Shown piece by piece: positions 10,196-18,752 of a stretch of DNA of 64,000 bases. Both the position numbers and the translations under genes were made by a program. Positions within the stretch are counted from its first letter, which is position 1, and the number at the start of each line of letters is the position of its first letter. Origin of the DNA: Arthrobacter sp. Marseille-P9274 (GTDB lineage: Bacteria > Actinomycetota > Actinomycetes > Actinomycetales > Micrococcaceae); contig NZ_CAMPOV010000003.1 of assembly GCF_946892675.1 (NCBI RefSeq), positions 1 through 64,000 on the forward strand. The letters run 5' to 3'. The notes under the pieces are model-generated. The model saw only the letters and a list, made by a program, of their open reading frames with translations. It made no database searches and was not told the origin of the DNA.

Positions 10196-12169
10196 ATGCA
10201 AACCCAGTCATCAGACCGGCGGCAGCGCAAGTCGCGCCGGGCACGCACCACGCTCGTCGCCTTCACGGCGGCAGGCCTTCTGGCCGGCGGCACCTCCGCC
10301 GTCATGGCGGCCAACCCGCCCACCGGGCCCGGCAACATCGAGATCTTCGCCAAGCGCGACATGGTCGCCATCGAGGGCTACGCGGCGCAGGCCGGCCAGA
10401 CCGCGACCATCTCGGTCAGCCGCGGCGGCAACGTCATCGGCCTGGCCCGCGGCGTCGTGGACGCGACGGGCTTCCTCGAGGTCAACCACCCCGGCGGCTC
10501 CTGCTGGGATATTGTCACCCCGAACATCCAGGGCGGCGACGAGGTCAATGTCCAGTTCGCCGACGGCAGCAGCGACGGCGCCCTCGCCGGCAGCGCCGTC
10601 ATCACCTCGGTCGAGTCGGTGGAAATGCCCACCACCGAGGCCGCCGGAGACGTGGAAGGCCAGGTCGTCGTCAAGGGCACCTACGGCGCGGACGTGGATC
10701 CGGCCCGCATGCAGGTCGAGATCGTCAACCCGGCTATGCGGGACATGGCCCTCGGCGAGCGCGCCATCGGGTGGCCCGCGGACGACGCGCCGACGACCTA
10801 CGCCGTCGAGGGAACCGCGGCAGACGGCACCTTCACGGTCACTTACGGCTTCTTCTCCGCAGCCGAGCGGGACGCCGCCCTGGCCGGCGATCCCGCGGTC
10901 GCCAGCTGGCAGGCCGACGCCACCGGCGGAGTGGAGATGCAGCTTGGCCTGACGATCTCCGAGTTCAAGGAAATCGACGGCCCCGGTTTCGGCGGGTGCC
11001 CGGCGGGCCCCTCCGGCCAGGCTCCTAACCAGCCCGGCAACGTGTTCGCCAGCGCCAACGGCAGCGGCAGCATCACCGCCACATGGGAGGCTGCGACCGT
11101 CCCGGCCGACGCCCCCGCGATCACCGGCTACAAGCTGATCGCCAAGGACACCGTCCTGAACCAGGAAATCAGCACCACCGTCGGTTCCGAGTCCAGCACC
11201 GCCACCCTGCGCGGACTGGTGGACGGCCAGGCCTACCCGATCGAAGTCGTGGCGCTGAACGGCCAGTCCAGCGGCCCGTCGTCGGCGGGTACGGTCATGG
11301 TCAGCGACGCGGCCCCCTCGGAGCCCACCGCTCCGGCCGAGGCCGGCGGCGTGAGCGTCCAGGACGGCTCGCTCGCCGGTTCCGTGGAGGTCTCCTGGAC
11401 CGCCGCGGCCGCCAATGGCTCCGCCGTCACGGGCTACCGGGTCGACGCCCAGGCCGCCGACGGAACCGTCGCCGCCACTGTCGATGCCGGCAGCGGCGCA
11501 ACCTCCGCCACCCTGGACGGCCTGACTCCGGGCTCCGAGTACGGCTTCGTCGTCACGGCCATCAGCGCCGCCGGTGAAACCGCTGCCGCGGCAGTCCAGT
11601 ACACCTTGGGCTCGCCCGAGCTCACCGCACCGACCGCGCCGACCGTGGTCCGTGTTGTTCCGGGCAACGGCTCCGCGAACGTGGAATGGCAGCCCGCCAC
11701 CGCAGGCAACACCCCGATCACCGGCTACCGCCTCTCGGCCACCCCGGCAACCGGCAACCCGGTCGTCGTTGAAGCCGGCGCCGCAGCCCGCAGCGCAGTT
11801 CTCAACGGCCTCACCAACGGCACCACCTACACGCTGAGCCTGGTTGCCACCAGCGCAGCCGGCGACAGCGCACCGGCCGCCTTCGGGACCAACGCCTCCG
11901 TCACGCTGACTCCGAACGACCAGCTGACCGCCACCGCGGAATTCCGGGCCGACAAGCGTGAATGGCGGATCAACGGCGGCGCCAGCATCACGACCAGCAA
12001 CACCGTGACCGCCCGCAACGCCAGCGGCGCCACCATCGGCACCGCCACCGTCGGGGCCGACGGCGCCTGGACCATCCGGGCCCGGAACTCCAACGCCGCC
12101 GTCACTCCGACCATCAAGCTGACCTCCTCGGCCGGAGGAACGGCAACCGTCACTGTCAGCACGCGCTGA
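10196..12169 (+). CDS. Secreted protein with three fibronectin type III domains
   Basis: A 657-residue exported protein. A basic start (RRQRKSRRAR) and hydrophobic stretch end at a likely cleavage site after SAVMA. The N-terminal domain (EIFAKRDMVAIEGYA, VNHPGGSCW) is a conserved actinobacterial surface module. Three FN3 repeats follow (about residues 275-370, 375-470 and 478-570) with typical W-x-A start strands, ITGYKL/VTGYRV/ITGYRL and GxxYxxxVxA ends. A C-terminal beta domain resembles an Ig-like bacterial module. No LPXTG or membrane anchor is seen, so it is released or wall-associated. AAAGGA precedes the ATG. It may be a matrix or adhesion protein made with the oxidase and signal peptidase. 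Confidence 0.87.
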   Translation: MQTQSSDRRQRKSRRARTTLVAFTAAGLLAGGTSAVMAANPPTGPGNIEIFAKRDMVAIEGYAAQAGQTATISVSRGGNVIGLARGVVDATGFLEVNHPGGSCWDIVTPNIQGGDEVNVQFADGSSDGALAGSAVITSVESVEMPTTEAAGDVEGQVVVKGTYGADVDPARMQVEIVNPAMRDMALGERAIGWPADDAPTTYAVEGTAADGTFTVTYGFFSAAERDAALAGDPAVASWQADATGGVEMQLGLTISEFKEIDGPGFGGCPAGPSGQAPNQPGNVFASANGSGSITATWEAATVPADAPAITGYKLIAKDTVLNQEISTTVGSESSTATLRGLVDGQAYPIEVVALNGQSSGPSSAGTVMVSDAAPSEPTAPAEAGGVSVQDGSLAGSVEVSWTAAAANGSAVTGYRVDAQAADGTVAATVDAGSGATSATLDGLTPGSEYGFVVTAISAAGETAAAAVQYTLGSPELTAPTAPTVVRVVPGNGSANVEWQPATAGNTPITGYRLSATPATGNPVVVEAGAAARSAVLNGLTNGTTYTLSLVATSAAGDSAPAAFGTNASVTLTPNDQLTATAEFRADKREWRINGGASITTSNTVTARNASGATIGTATVGADGAWTIRARNSNAAVTPTIKLTSSAGGTATVTVSTR

Positions 12170-12186
12170 CACGGCATCGAACACCA

Positions 12187-12223
12187 GGACCGCCCGCCCG
12201 TCATCCAGACGGGCGGGCGGTCC
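12187..12223. terminator. Bidirectional terminator hairpin
   Basis: Perfect 14-bp stem GGACCGCCCGCCCG (12187-12200) with CGGGCGGGCGGTCC (12210-12223), 9-base loop, between convergent genes. There is no clear T-tract. Confidence 0.65.
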
Positions 12224-12251
12224 GCTGCTTCCTGCGCCGCGGCGCCTCCCG

Positions 12252-13631
12252 CTAGACCGCCTTGCCGGGGTTCAGGATTCCTTGCGGGTCGAGGGCGCGG
12301 CGGATGGCGTGCTGCACGTCGAGCGAGACGTCGCCGAGTTCGTCGCGCAGCCAGTCCCGCTTGAGCAGGCCGACGCCGTGTTCTCCCGTGAGTGTCCCGC
12401 CCAGCCGCTTGGCCAGTTGGAACATCTCGCCAAGCGCGGCCTTGGCCGGGCCTTCGGTCACGGATTCCTCCGGCCGCACCACGATCATCGGATGCAGGTT
12501 CCCGTCGGCGGCGTGGGCGATCGTGAAGATCCGCACGCCGGTCCGCTCCGAGATGTCCTGCAGGCCGATCACTGCCTCCGCCAGCCGGCCGCGCGGCACG
12601 CCGATGTCCCCGATGGATACGCGGCCGAGCTTTTCGAGCGAGGGAATCGCCTCGCGCCGAGCGGTCAGCAGCGCCTCGGCAGCCAGCGGGTCGTCGGCGC
12701 GGAGCACCTCGGTGGCAAAGGGTTCGATGGCACCGGCCAGGACGTCCATCTCCGCCTGGGCGCCGAAGCCGTCGGTCTGGCCGAGCAGGAAGGCCCCGCC
12801 GCGGCGCCGGTAGTCCGTGCCGAGTGCCAGGTCGATGGCCTCGAGCGTCGGCCCGTCCACCAGTTCCAGCAGCGACGGCTGGATGCGCGCGGCTATGACG
12901 GCCGATGCCGCCGCGGCGGCAGCCCTGACGTCGGGGAAGAACGCGGCGGCCGTCGCCGTCGTTACGGGCGCGGGACGCAACCGCAGCGTCGCCTCCACCA
13001 CCACGCCCAAGGTCCCCTCCGACCCGATCATCAGCGCCGTCAGGTCGTAGCCGGTGACGCCCTTGATGGTGCGCCGCCCGGTCCGCAGCTCGCGCCCGTC
13101 CGCCAGCACCACCCGCAGTCCCAGCACGGACTCGCGCGTCACGCCGTACTTCGCGCAGCGCATCCCGCCGGCGTTCGTGGCGATGTTCCCGCCGATCGAG
13201 CAGATCGCGGTACTCGCCGGGTCCGGCGCGTAGAACAGTCCGTGCCCGGCCGCGGCGGCGTTGAGCTCCGCGTTCAGCACGCCGGGTTCGACGACGGCGG
13301 TCTGCTCCACCGGGTCGAGGTCCAGGATGCGGTTCATCCGGGAGAGGTCCAGCACCACCTCGCCGGCGCGCGCCGAGGAAGCGGCCGCCAGCCCGGTTCC
13401 GGCACCGCGCGGCACCAGCGGAACCCCGTGCGAGGCCGCGAGCTTCACGGCCTCCACCACGTCGTCGAGCGACTCGGCGTACACCACACCCTCCGGCAGC
13501 GACGCGGGCACGAACCCGGAGCGGTCCGTCGCGGCCGCCGCGCGGTCCGCCGGATCCGTCGAGATCGAGCGGCAGGCGGCCAGCAGTTCGGCGGCCCGGC
13601 CTGCCAGCGCGGGTACAGCATCGGTCTCCAT
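12252..13631 (-). CDS. FAD-linked oxidase, GlcD/D-lactate dehydrogenase type
   Basis: A 459-residue flavoprotein of the vanillyl-alcohol-oxidase/GlcD superfamily: PP-loop FAD domain (VPLVPRGAGTGLAAA, ICSIGGNIATNAGG, GYDLTALMIGSEGTLG) and the FAD-linked oxidase C-domain ending with HGVGLLKRDWL and DPQGILNPGKAV. It probably oxidises glycolate, D-lactate or another 2-hydroxy acid and feeds electrons to a quinone or cytochrome. The ATG at 13631 follows AAGGGG and a GGAGGAA; homology starts here, although the frame is open to 13856. No iron-sulfur GlcF partner is adjacent, which suggests a stand-alone D-lactate dehydrogenase-like enzyme. Confidence 0.88.
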   Translation of the reverse strand: METDAVPALAGRAAELLAACRSISTDPADRAAAATDRSGFVPASLPEGVVYAESLDDVVEAVKLAASHGVPLVPRGAGTGLAAASSARAGEVVLDLSRMNRILDLDPVEQTAVVEPGVLNAELNAAAAGHGLFYAPDPASTAICSIGGNIATNAGGMRCAKYGVTRESVLGLRVVLADGRELRTGRRTIKGVTGYDLTALMIGSEGTLGVVVEATLRLRPAPVTTATAAAFFPDVRAAAAAASAVIAARIQPSLLELVDGPTLEAIDLALGTDYRRRGGAFLLGQTDGFGAQAEMDVLAGAIEPFATEVLRADDPLAAEALLTARREAIPSLEKLGRVSIGDIGVPRGRLAEAVIGLQDISERTGVRIFTIAHAADGNLHPMIVVRPEESVTEGPAKAALGEMFQLAKRLGGTLTGEHGVGLLKRDWLRDELGDVSLDVQHAIRRALDPQGILNPGKAV

Positions 13632-14003
13632 GAAAACCCCTTCGTTTCCTCCGGCAACTGGGGCCGATGCTACTGCAGCGCCGCCCGCGGGACCATGACA
13701 GCTGCCGGCCCCTGCGTCCGCCGGCCGGAACAATTCGGATGTCGACGAATCTGCCCGTCGGCCTTGCACCCGATTAGTAAGCATGCTTAGGTAAAAATGT
13801 AAGCGGAATTCGCGAAGGCTCACGCATCGCGATGCGCGGCACAGGGAAAGTCCCAACGGCTGCCGGCAGGATTCGTCCCGCCGGCAGAACCCAACACCAT
13901 GTGGTGCCGCGCCCGGAACAGTCCGGCATATTCATCCGGCAGGACGGGCATTCCGTCCCCGCCTCGGACTGGTCCGCCGTGCCCGGGAAAGATAGGAGAT
14001 GTA
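13632..14003. promoter_or_regulatory. Divergent promoter region, 372 bp, no gene
   Basis: Region between the GlcD-like gene and the PRC-barrel gene. Apart from the palindrome at 13778-13789 and an AT-rich patch (GGTAAAAATGTAAG) just right of it, I see no gene, RNA or repeat. Confidence 0.5.
13778..13789. promoter_or_regulatory. Palindromic operator TAAGCATGCTTA
   Basis: Perfect 12-bp palindrome TAAGCATGCTTA in an AT-rich pocket of otherwise GC-rich DNA. It lies 215 bp before the stress-type PRC-barrel gene and 147 bp before the GlcD-like gene, so it could control either. The binding protein is unknown. Confidence 0.5.
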
Positions 14004-14891
14004 ATGATTACCAGGGAAAACATCGACATTCTCGCCGGCGGCAACGCCAACGTCCTCGACAACTCGGGAAACAAGATCGGCTCTGTCGGCCAGCTGTACC
14101 TGGATGACCGGACTGAGGATCCGAGCTGGGTAACGGTGAAGACCGGCCTGTTCGGCATGTCCGAAACCTTCGTCCCGCTGACCGAGGCAACCTACGACGG
14201 CGGCGACCTGCGCGTTCCGTACACCAAGGACGAGGTCAAGGACGCCCCGCGCGTCGACCCGGGCAGCCACCTCAGCCCGGAGGAAGAGGATCGCCTCTAC
14301 CGGCACTACAACGTTGCCGGCGGCACCCGGACCACCACCGGCACCGGCACCCGGGACACCAACGTCTCGGATACCCGCACGGGCACCGCGGGCACCGGCA
14401 CCTACACCGGCGACGCCGGCACCCGCGGCGTGACCGACCGGGATCGCGTGACCGACCGTGACACGGCGGGCCGCACCACCGACGATGCCATGACCCGCTC
14501 GGAGGAGCAGCTGCACGTCGGCACGGAGCGCCACGAGACCGGCCGGGCCCGGCTCCGCAAGTACGTCGTCACGGAGAACGTCACCCGCACCGTGCCCGTA
14601 ACCCGTGAAGAGGTACGCGTCGAACGCGAACCCATCACGGATCGGAACGTCGGCGACGCCATGTCCGGCCCCGACCTCCGCGAGGATGAGCACGAGGTGA
14701 CCCTGCACGAGGAGCGGCCGGTCGTCGACAAGGAGACGGTGCCCGTGGAGCGGGTCCGCCTCGAGAAGGACACGGTAACGGACCAGGAGACGGTCAGCGA
14801 CGAGGTCCGCAAGGAACGGATCGAGGCGGACGGCGCGGACGACCGCCTGCGCGATGACACCTTGGGCCGCGACCGCGACCGCGACCGGTAG
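14004..14891 (+). CDS. PRC-barrel and DUF2382 (YsnF/AvaK-type) stress protein
   Basis: A 295-residue protein. Residues 1-90 form a PRC-barrel (VLDNSGNKIGSVGQLYLDD, WVTVKTGLFG). A low-complexity Thr/Gly/Arg/Asp linker with GTGTRDT-like repeats follows, then a DUF2382 domain (LRKYVVTENVTRTVPVTREEVRVEREP) with charged beta repeats and an RDRDRDR tail. Such proteins are common in Micrococcaceae and in stress-induced sets of Bacillus and Nostoc, with no proven activity. AGGAG precedes the ATG at 14004. It is monocistronic and ends at a strong hairpin. Confidence 0.88.
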   Translation: MITRENIDILAGGNANVLDNSGNKIGSVGQLYLDDRTEDPSWVTVKTGLFGMSETFVPLTEATYDGGDLRVPYTKDEVKDAPRVDPGSHLSPEEEDRLYRHYNVAGGTRTTTGTGTRDTNVSDTRTGTAGTGTYTGDAGTRGVTDRDRVTDRDTAGRTTDDAMTRSEEQLHVGTERHETGRARLRKYVVTENVTRTVPVTREEVRVEREPITDRNVGDAMSGPDLREDEHEVTLHEERPVVDKETVPVERVRLEKDTVTDQETVSDEVRKERIEADGADDRLRDDTLGRDRDRDR

Positions 14892-14933
14892 TCCGGCCGC
14901 AAACTGAAACCGCGAGCTAAAAACCGCAACGCA

Positions 14934-14981
14934 AAAGGGAGGACGACGGCGGAACCTGGGTTCCGCCGTCGTCCTCCCTTT
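14934..14981. terminator. Bidirectional terminator, GACGACGGCGG family
   Basis: Perfect 21-bp stem (14934-14954 with 14961-14981) starting AAAGGGAGGACGACGG, 6-base loop, ending in TTT on both strands. It serves the PRC-barrel gene and the tct/usp operon. The same core recurs at 21922, 33179 and 63074. Confidence 0.85.
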
Positions 14982-15018
14982 GTGCCTGCCGGCGGGCTTT
15001 GTGCCTGCCGGCAGGCGC

Positions 15019-15414
15019 CTACCTGGCGGCCTTGACCGCCAGCACCGCGCACTCCGCCTGCAGCAGGATCCGCTGCGCCGTGCTGCCCATGATCAGCTTG
15101 CCCACCGGGGTGCGCCGGCGCAGCCCGATCACGATCAGCTCGGCGCCGTGCTGCTCGGCCGCGTCCAGCACCTCGTCGGCGCTGTCGTGCCCGCCGATCG
15201 GCTGGAACAGTTCGTAGGCCACGTCCTCGCCGTCCAGGCGCTTCCGCAGCGCCTCGACTCCGTCCGACTGCACGAACCGGTCGTCGACGAAGACGTCGCC
15301 CCGGCTGGCGTTCACGACGACCAGCTTGGCGGATCGGCTCCGGGCTTCGACGATGGCGCGGTCCAGCGCGGCCGCGCCCTCGGGCGTGGGAATGTAGCCG
15401 ACCAGAACTGTCAT
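15019..15414 (-). CDS. Universal stress protein (UspA family)
   Basis: A 131-residue single-domain Usp with the ATP-binding signature G-2x-G-9x-G-S/T in [18 protein letters not shown]. It follows tctA with a 4-base ATGA overlap, so it is translationally coupled as the last gene of the tctCBA operon. Usp genes coupled to TctA or to TRAP/DAACS transporters are known and may regulate uptake by sensing ATP or energy state; the regulatory role here is inference. Confidence 0.92.
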   Translation of the reverse strand: MTVLVGYIPTPEGAAALDRAIVEARSRSAKLVVVNASRGDVFVDDRFVQSDGVEALRKRLDGEDVAYELFQPIGGHDSADEVLDAAEQHGAELIVIGLRRRTPVGKLIMGSTAQRILLQAECAVLAVKAAR

Positions 15415-17042
15415 GGTTTCTCCTTGTGATCGTGTTGGTACTGGTAATCCTCGGCGATCGTCTCACGCGGGCTGCTCGCCACGGTAGCCTCTTGGCGGGT
15501 TTCCGCGCTGGCGGCCTCGCCCCGGGGTTCGGCGCCGGCCGGGACGCCCTCCGGCTGAGGACGGAGCCGTTTGAAACCGGAGATGGCCAGCGGCAACAGC
15601 AGCACCAGGGCCACGAGGATGTAAGTCCCCACGGCGATCGGCTCGCTGAACAGTCCGGCCGGGTCGCCGCCGCTGAGCTGCAGGGCCTTGCGCAGCTGCT
15701 CCTCGGCGCGCGGGCCGAGGATGACGCCGATGATCAGCGGCAGCACGGGCAGTCCGTAGCGGCGCATCATGAAGCCTAGCGCTCCGAGCACCAGCAGGAT
15801 CACCAGGTCGAACGCCTGCAGGTTGACCGCGTACGCGCCCAGGGTGGCGAAGAACAGGATGCCGGCGTACAAGTACGGCCGCGGGATCTGCAGCAGCTTG
15901 GCCCAGAGCGGCGCCAGCGGCAGGTTGATCAGCAGCAGCAGGGTGTTGCCGATGAACAGGCTCGCAATCAGCGCCCACACCAGGTCCGGCTCGTTGTCGA
16001 AGAGCAGCGGTCCGGGCTGGATGCCGTACTGGATGAAGGCCGTGAGCATGACCGCGGCAGTGGCGTTGGTCGGCAGGCCGAGGGCGAGCATCGGCGTGAG
16101 GGTGCCCGCGGCCGAGGCGTTGTTCGCCGCCTCCGGACCCGCAACGCCCTCGATGGCGCCGTGGCCGAATTCCTCGGGGTGCTTGGACAGCTTCTTCTCG
16201 GTCACGTAGGACAGGAAGGTCGGGACCTCCGCGCCGCCGGCCGGCAGGGCACCGAACGGGTAGCCGTATGCGGTGCCGCGCAGCCAGGGCTTCCAGGACC
16301 GCTTCCAGTCCTGCTTGCCCATCCACGGCCGGCCCACCGGGATGGTCTGCATCGGGCGGCGCCGCAGGTGGGCGGCGATCCAGAGCGCCTCGCCGACGGC
16401 GAAGATAGCCACGGCCACGACGACGATGTCCAGCCCGTCCACCAGCAGCGGCTGCCCGAAGACCAGGCGCTGCTGCCCGGTGGTGTGGTCCGCGCCGACC
16501 AGGCCGATGGCCAGGCCGAGGCCGAGGGAGGCGAAGCCGCGCAGCTTGGAGGAGCCGAGCACGGCGGTCACGGCGAGCAGCGCCAGCACCATGATCGCCA
16601 GGTAGCTGGGTGCGCCGAGGCTGACGGCGAAGTCCACCACCATCGGCGTGAACGCGACGAGCAGCGCCGTGCCGATGGTGCCGGCCACGAACGAGCCGAT
16701 GGCCGCCGTCGCGAGCGCTTGGGCGGCGCGGCCGGCCTTAGCCATCTTGTGGCCCTCGATCGCCGTGATGACCGTGGCGGATTCGCCCGGGGTGTTCAGC
16801 AGGATGGACGTGGTCGAGCCGCCGTACATGCCGCCGTAGTAGATGCCGGCGAACATGATGAACGCGCTGGTCGGCTCGAGCCCGTAGGTCACCGGCAGCA
16901 GCAGGGCAATGGCCATCGCCGGGCCGATGCCGGGCAGCACGCCAACCGCGGTGCCCAGCAGCACGCCGATGACGGCGTAGAGCAGGTTAAGGGGAGTCGC
17001 CGCCGTCGAGAATCCCTGCATCAGCAGGTCGAATGTCTCCAT
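15411..17042 (-). CDS. tctA: Tripartite tricarboxylate transporter, large permease TctA
   Basis: A 543-residue TctA with about 11-12 membrane segments and the family hallmarks [37 protein letters not shown] and a second [12 protein letters not shown] loop. It forms the sodium- or proton-coupled channel for citrate or other tri/dicarboxylates delivered by TctC. Its ATG abuts the stop codon of tctB exactly (17042/17043), which indicates coupled translation. The C-terminal extension after the last helix is Pro/Glu-rich and cytoplasmic. Confidence 0.96.
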   Translation of the reverse strand: METFDLLMQGFSTAATPLNLLYAVIGVLLGTAVGVLPGIGPAMAIALLLPVTYGLEPTSAFIMFAGIYYGGMYGGSTTSILLNTPGESATVITAIEGHKMAKAGRAAQALATAAIGSFVAGTIGTALLVAFTPMVVDFAVSLGAPSYLAIMVLALLAVTAVLGSSKLRGFASLGLGLAIGLVGADHTTGQQRLVFGQPLLVDGLDIVVVAVAIFAVGEALWIAAHLRRRPMQTIPVGRPWMGKQDWKRSWKPWLRGTAYGYPFGALPAGGAEVPTFLSYVTEKKLSKHPEEFGHGAIEGVAGPEAANNASAAGTLTPMLALGLPTNATAAVMLTAFIQYGIQPGPLLFDNEPDLVWALIASLFIGNTLLLLINLPLAPLWAKLLQIPRPYLYAGILFFATLGAYAVNLQAFDLVILLVLGALGFMMRRYGLPVLPLIIGVILGPRAEEQLRKALQLSGGDPAGLFSEPIAVGTYILVALVLLLPLAISGFKRLRPQPEGVPAGAEPRGEAASAETRQEATVASSPRETIAEDYQYQHDHKEKP

Positions 17043-17546
17043 CTAGAGAACTCCTTGCAGCAGTCCGGCCGGGAGGTTGATGCCCAGGCCGAGGTAGAAA
17101 CCGTAGAACGTACCCAGCGAAAGAACGACGGCGATGATCGCGTCCCGCACGTAGCGGCGGCTGCCGAGGGCCCAGGCGCTGCCCCAGAACAACAGGGCCC
17201 CGGAGATCACCCAGCCGACCGTGTCGATCAGCAGGATGTTGAGCACGAACGCGCCGACCAGCGGGATCAAGGTCCGCCAGTCGCTCGGGTGGCTCAGGTC
17301 CACATCCTCGCCGCCCTCGGCTTCGCCCTGCCCGCCGCGCAGCACGTTGATGGCGAGCAGCACCGCGCACACCAGCAGCAGCCCGCCGATGATGAACGGC
17401 ATGGTCTTGGGCCCGACCGGGTCGGCCTGCGAATACGGGACGGTGAGCGAGGCGGCGTCGAGGATGACGATCACGCCGACCGCCCCGAGCAGGGCCGCGA
17501 GGCCCAGCTCGGAGCGGCCTTTCAGCCGTGAAGCCAGCTTGTTCAC
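17043..17546 (-). CDS. tctB: Tripartite tricarboxylate transporter, small permease TctB
   Basis: A 167-residue TctB with four predicted membrane helices (LAALLGAVGVIVILDAA, IIGGLLLVCAVLLAINV, LIPLVGAFVLNILLIDTVG, AIIAVVLSLGTFYGFYL). It starts at a GTG at 17546, overlapping the tctC stop by a few bases, and is followed without a gap by tctA. It has the expected length for the family. Confidence 0.93.
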   Translation of the reverse strand: MNKLASRLKGRSELGLAALLGAVGVIVILDAASLTVPYSQADPVGPKTMPFIIGGLLLVCAVLLAINVLRGGQGEAEGGEDVDLSHPSDWRTLIPLVGAFVLNILLIDTVGWVISGALLFWGSAWALGSRRYVRDAIIAVVLSLGTFYGFYLGLGINLPAGLLQGVL

Positions 17547-18553
17547 GCAAGCCCCAGCTCGGACAGGACATCAGCGACGCGCTGGTCCTGTTCCTTCAGG
17601 AAGGCGGAGAACTCCCCGCCGGTGGCGAAGGCGTCCGACCAGCCGTTGTCCTCGAGGGCCTTCTTCCACTCGGGGGTGCCGTGCATCTTCTCGAGGGCCG
17701 CGATCCACTTCTGCTTGTCTTCCTCGCTGGTCTCCGGCGGGGCGACGATGCCGCGCCAGTTGGTGAACACGAGGTCGATCTTGGATTCCTTCAGCGTCGG
17801 GGCGTCGACGCCCTCGAGCCGCTCCTCGCCGCTGGTGGCCAGGACGCGGATCTCGCCGCTCTTGATCTGGTCGATGTACTCGCCCGCGCCGGAGGCAGCG
17901 AAGCCGAGCTTGTTGCCGAGGATGGCCGGGAGCAGGTCGCCGCCGCCGTCGTAGGACACGAAGTTCACGTCCTTCGGGTCGATGCCCGCGGCCTGCGCCA
18001 GCTGCATGGGCAGCAGGTGGTCCGGGCCGCCCGGCGAGGAGCCGCCGCCGACGCTGACCTTGCCCGGGTTTTCCTTCCAGGCCTTCACCAAGTCGTCGAT
18101 GGTCTTGTAGGGCGAGTCCTTCGAGACCATGATGGCGCCCGGCTCCTGGACCAGGCGGGCCAGCGGGGTGGTCTCGGTCAGCTTGGCCTCGGAGTCGTTG
18201 GTGTAGCTGGCGCCCACCACGCCCAGCCCCATCAGCATGGCCAGGTCGCCGTTGGCCTTTTCGTTCACGGTGCGGGCCAGGCCCACGGTGCCGCCGGCGC
18301 CGGCCAGGTTGAAGACCTCGATGTTGGAGGCGATGTCGGTCTCCTCCATCACCTTGGCGGCGACGCGGGCAGTGGTGTCGTAGCCGCCACCGGGCGTGTT
18401 CGGGACCATGATCCGCAGGTCGCTGACGGGGCCCTCGGCGGCGGCCGAGGTGCCGGCGGCGCTGCTGCCGGAGCCAGTGACGCCGCAGCCGGTCATGGCC
18501 AAGGCCACGCCGGCGGCGACGGCGGCGAGGCGGAAGGCATTGTTTCTACGCAT
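17543..18553 (-). CDS. tctC: Tripartite tricarboxylate-binding lipoprotein TctC
   Basis: A 336-residue solute-binding protein of the TctC/BugT family. A lipoprotein signal ends at LAMTGC (Cys about residue 20), so it is tethered outside the membrane. The ligand-binding signature PNTPGGGYDTTAR and the conserved GGGSSPGGPDHLLPM segment are present. The ATG at 18553 has GAGGA six bases upstream; an in-frame ATG at 18565 adds only four residues. First gene of tctCBA-usp, divergent from the sensor kinase, whose regulator probably activates it when a carboxylate is present. Confidence 0.95.
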   Translation of the reverse strand: MRRNNAFRLAAVAAGVALAMTGCGVTGSGSSAAGTSAAAEGPVSDLRIMVPNTPGGGYDTTARVAAKVMEETDIASNIEVFNLAGAGGTVGLARTVNEKANGDLAMLMGLGVVGASYTNDSEAKLTETTPLARLVQEPGAIMVSKDSPYKTIDDLVKAWKENPGKVSVGGGSSPGGPDHLLPMQLAQAAGIDPKDVNFVSYDGGGDLLPAILGNKLGFAASGAGEYIDQIKSGEIRVLATSGEERLEGVDAPTLKESKIDLVFTNWRGIVAPPETSEEDKQKWIAALEKMHGTPEWKKALEDNGWSDAFATGGEFSAFLKEQDQRVADVLSELGLA

Positions 18554-18588
18554 TGAAATCCTCATCTCGGGAGTGGTCGAGCCCACTA

Positions 18589-18601
18589 ACCGTAGAACGG
18601 T
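18589..18601. promoter_or_regulatory. Palindrome in the tctC / sensor kinase intergenic region
   Basis: ACCGT-aga-ACGGT, a 13-bp palindrome 36 bp before tctC. Two TTCACGC copies also lie between 18650 and 18700. These are candidate binding sites for the adjacent CitB/DcuR-type response regulator. Confidence 0.4.
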
Positions 18602-18752
18602 GTGTGAGCCGCGGCACATTTGCGGTCTCAAAGAAAATTGAGTTCATTGTGTTCACGCTCACATGCCGGTTCCGTGCGGGTCTGAGGATATAGTTCACGC
18701 GGTAACGGAGGGGAACGGCGGCAGGCCCAGGCCTGGGTTGGAGGAATCGGAA

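Noticed and set aside
10211-12184. 657-residue minus-strand frame opposite the FN3 gene
   Set aside because: Gly/Asp/Val low-complexity shadow; no domain and no Shine-Dalgarno. The plus-strand protein has signal peptide and FN3 repeats.
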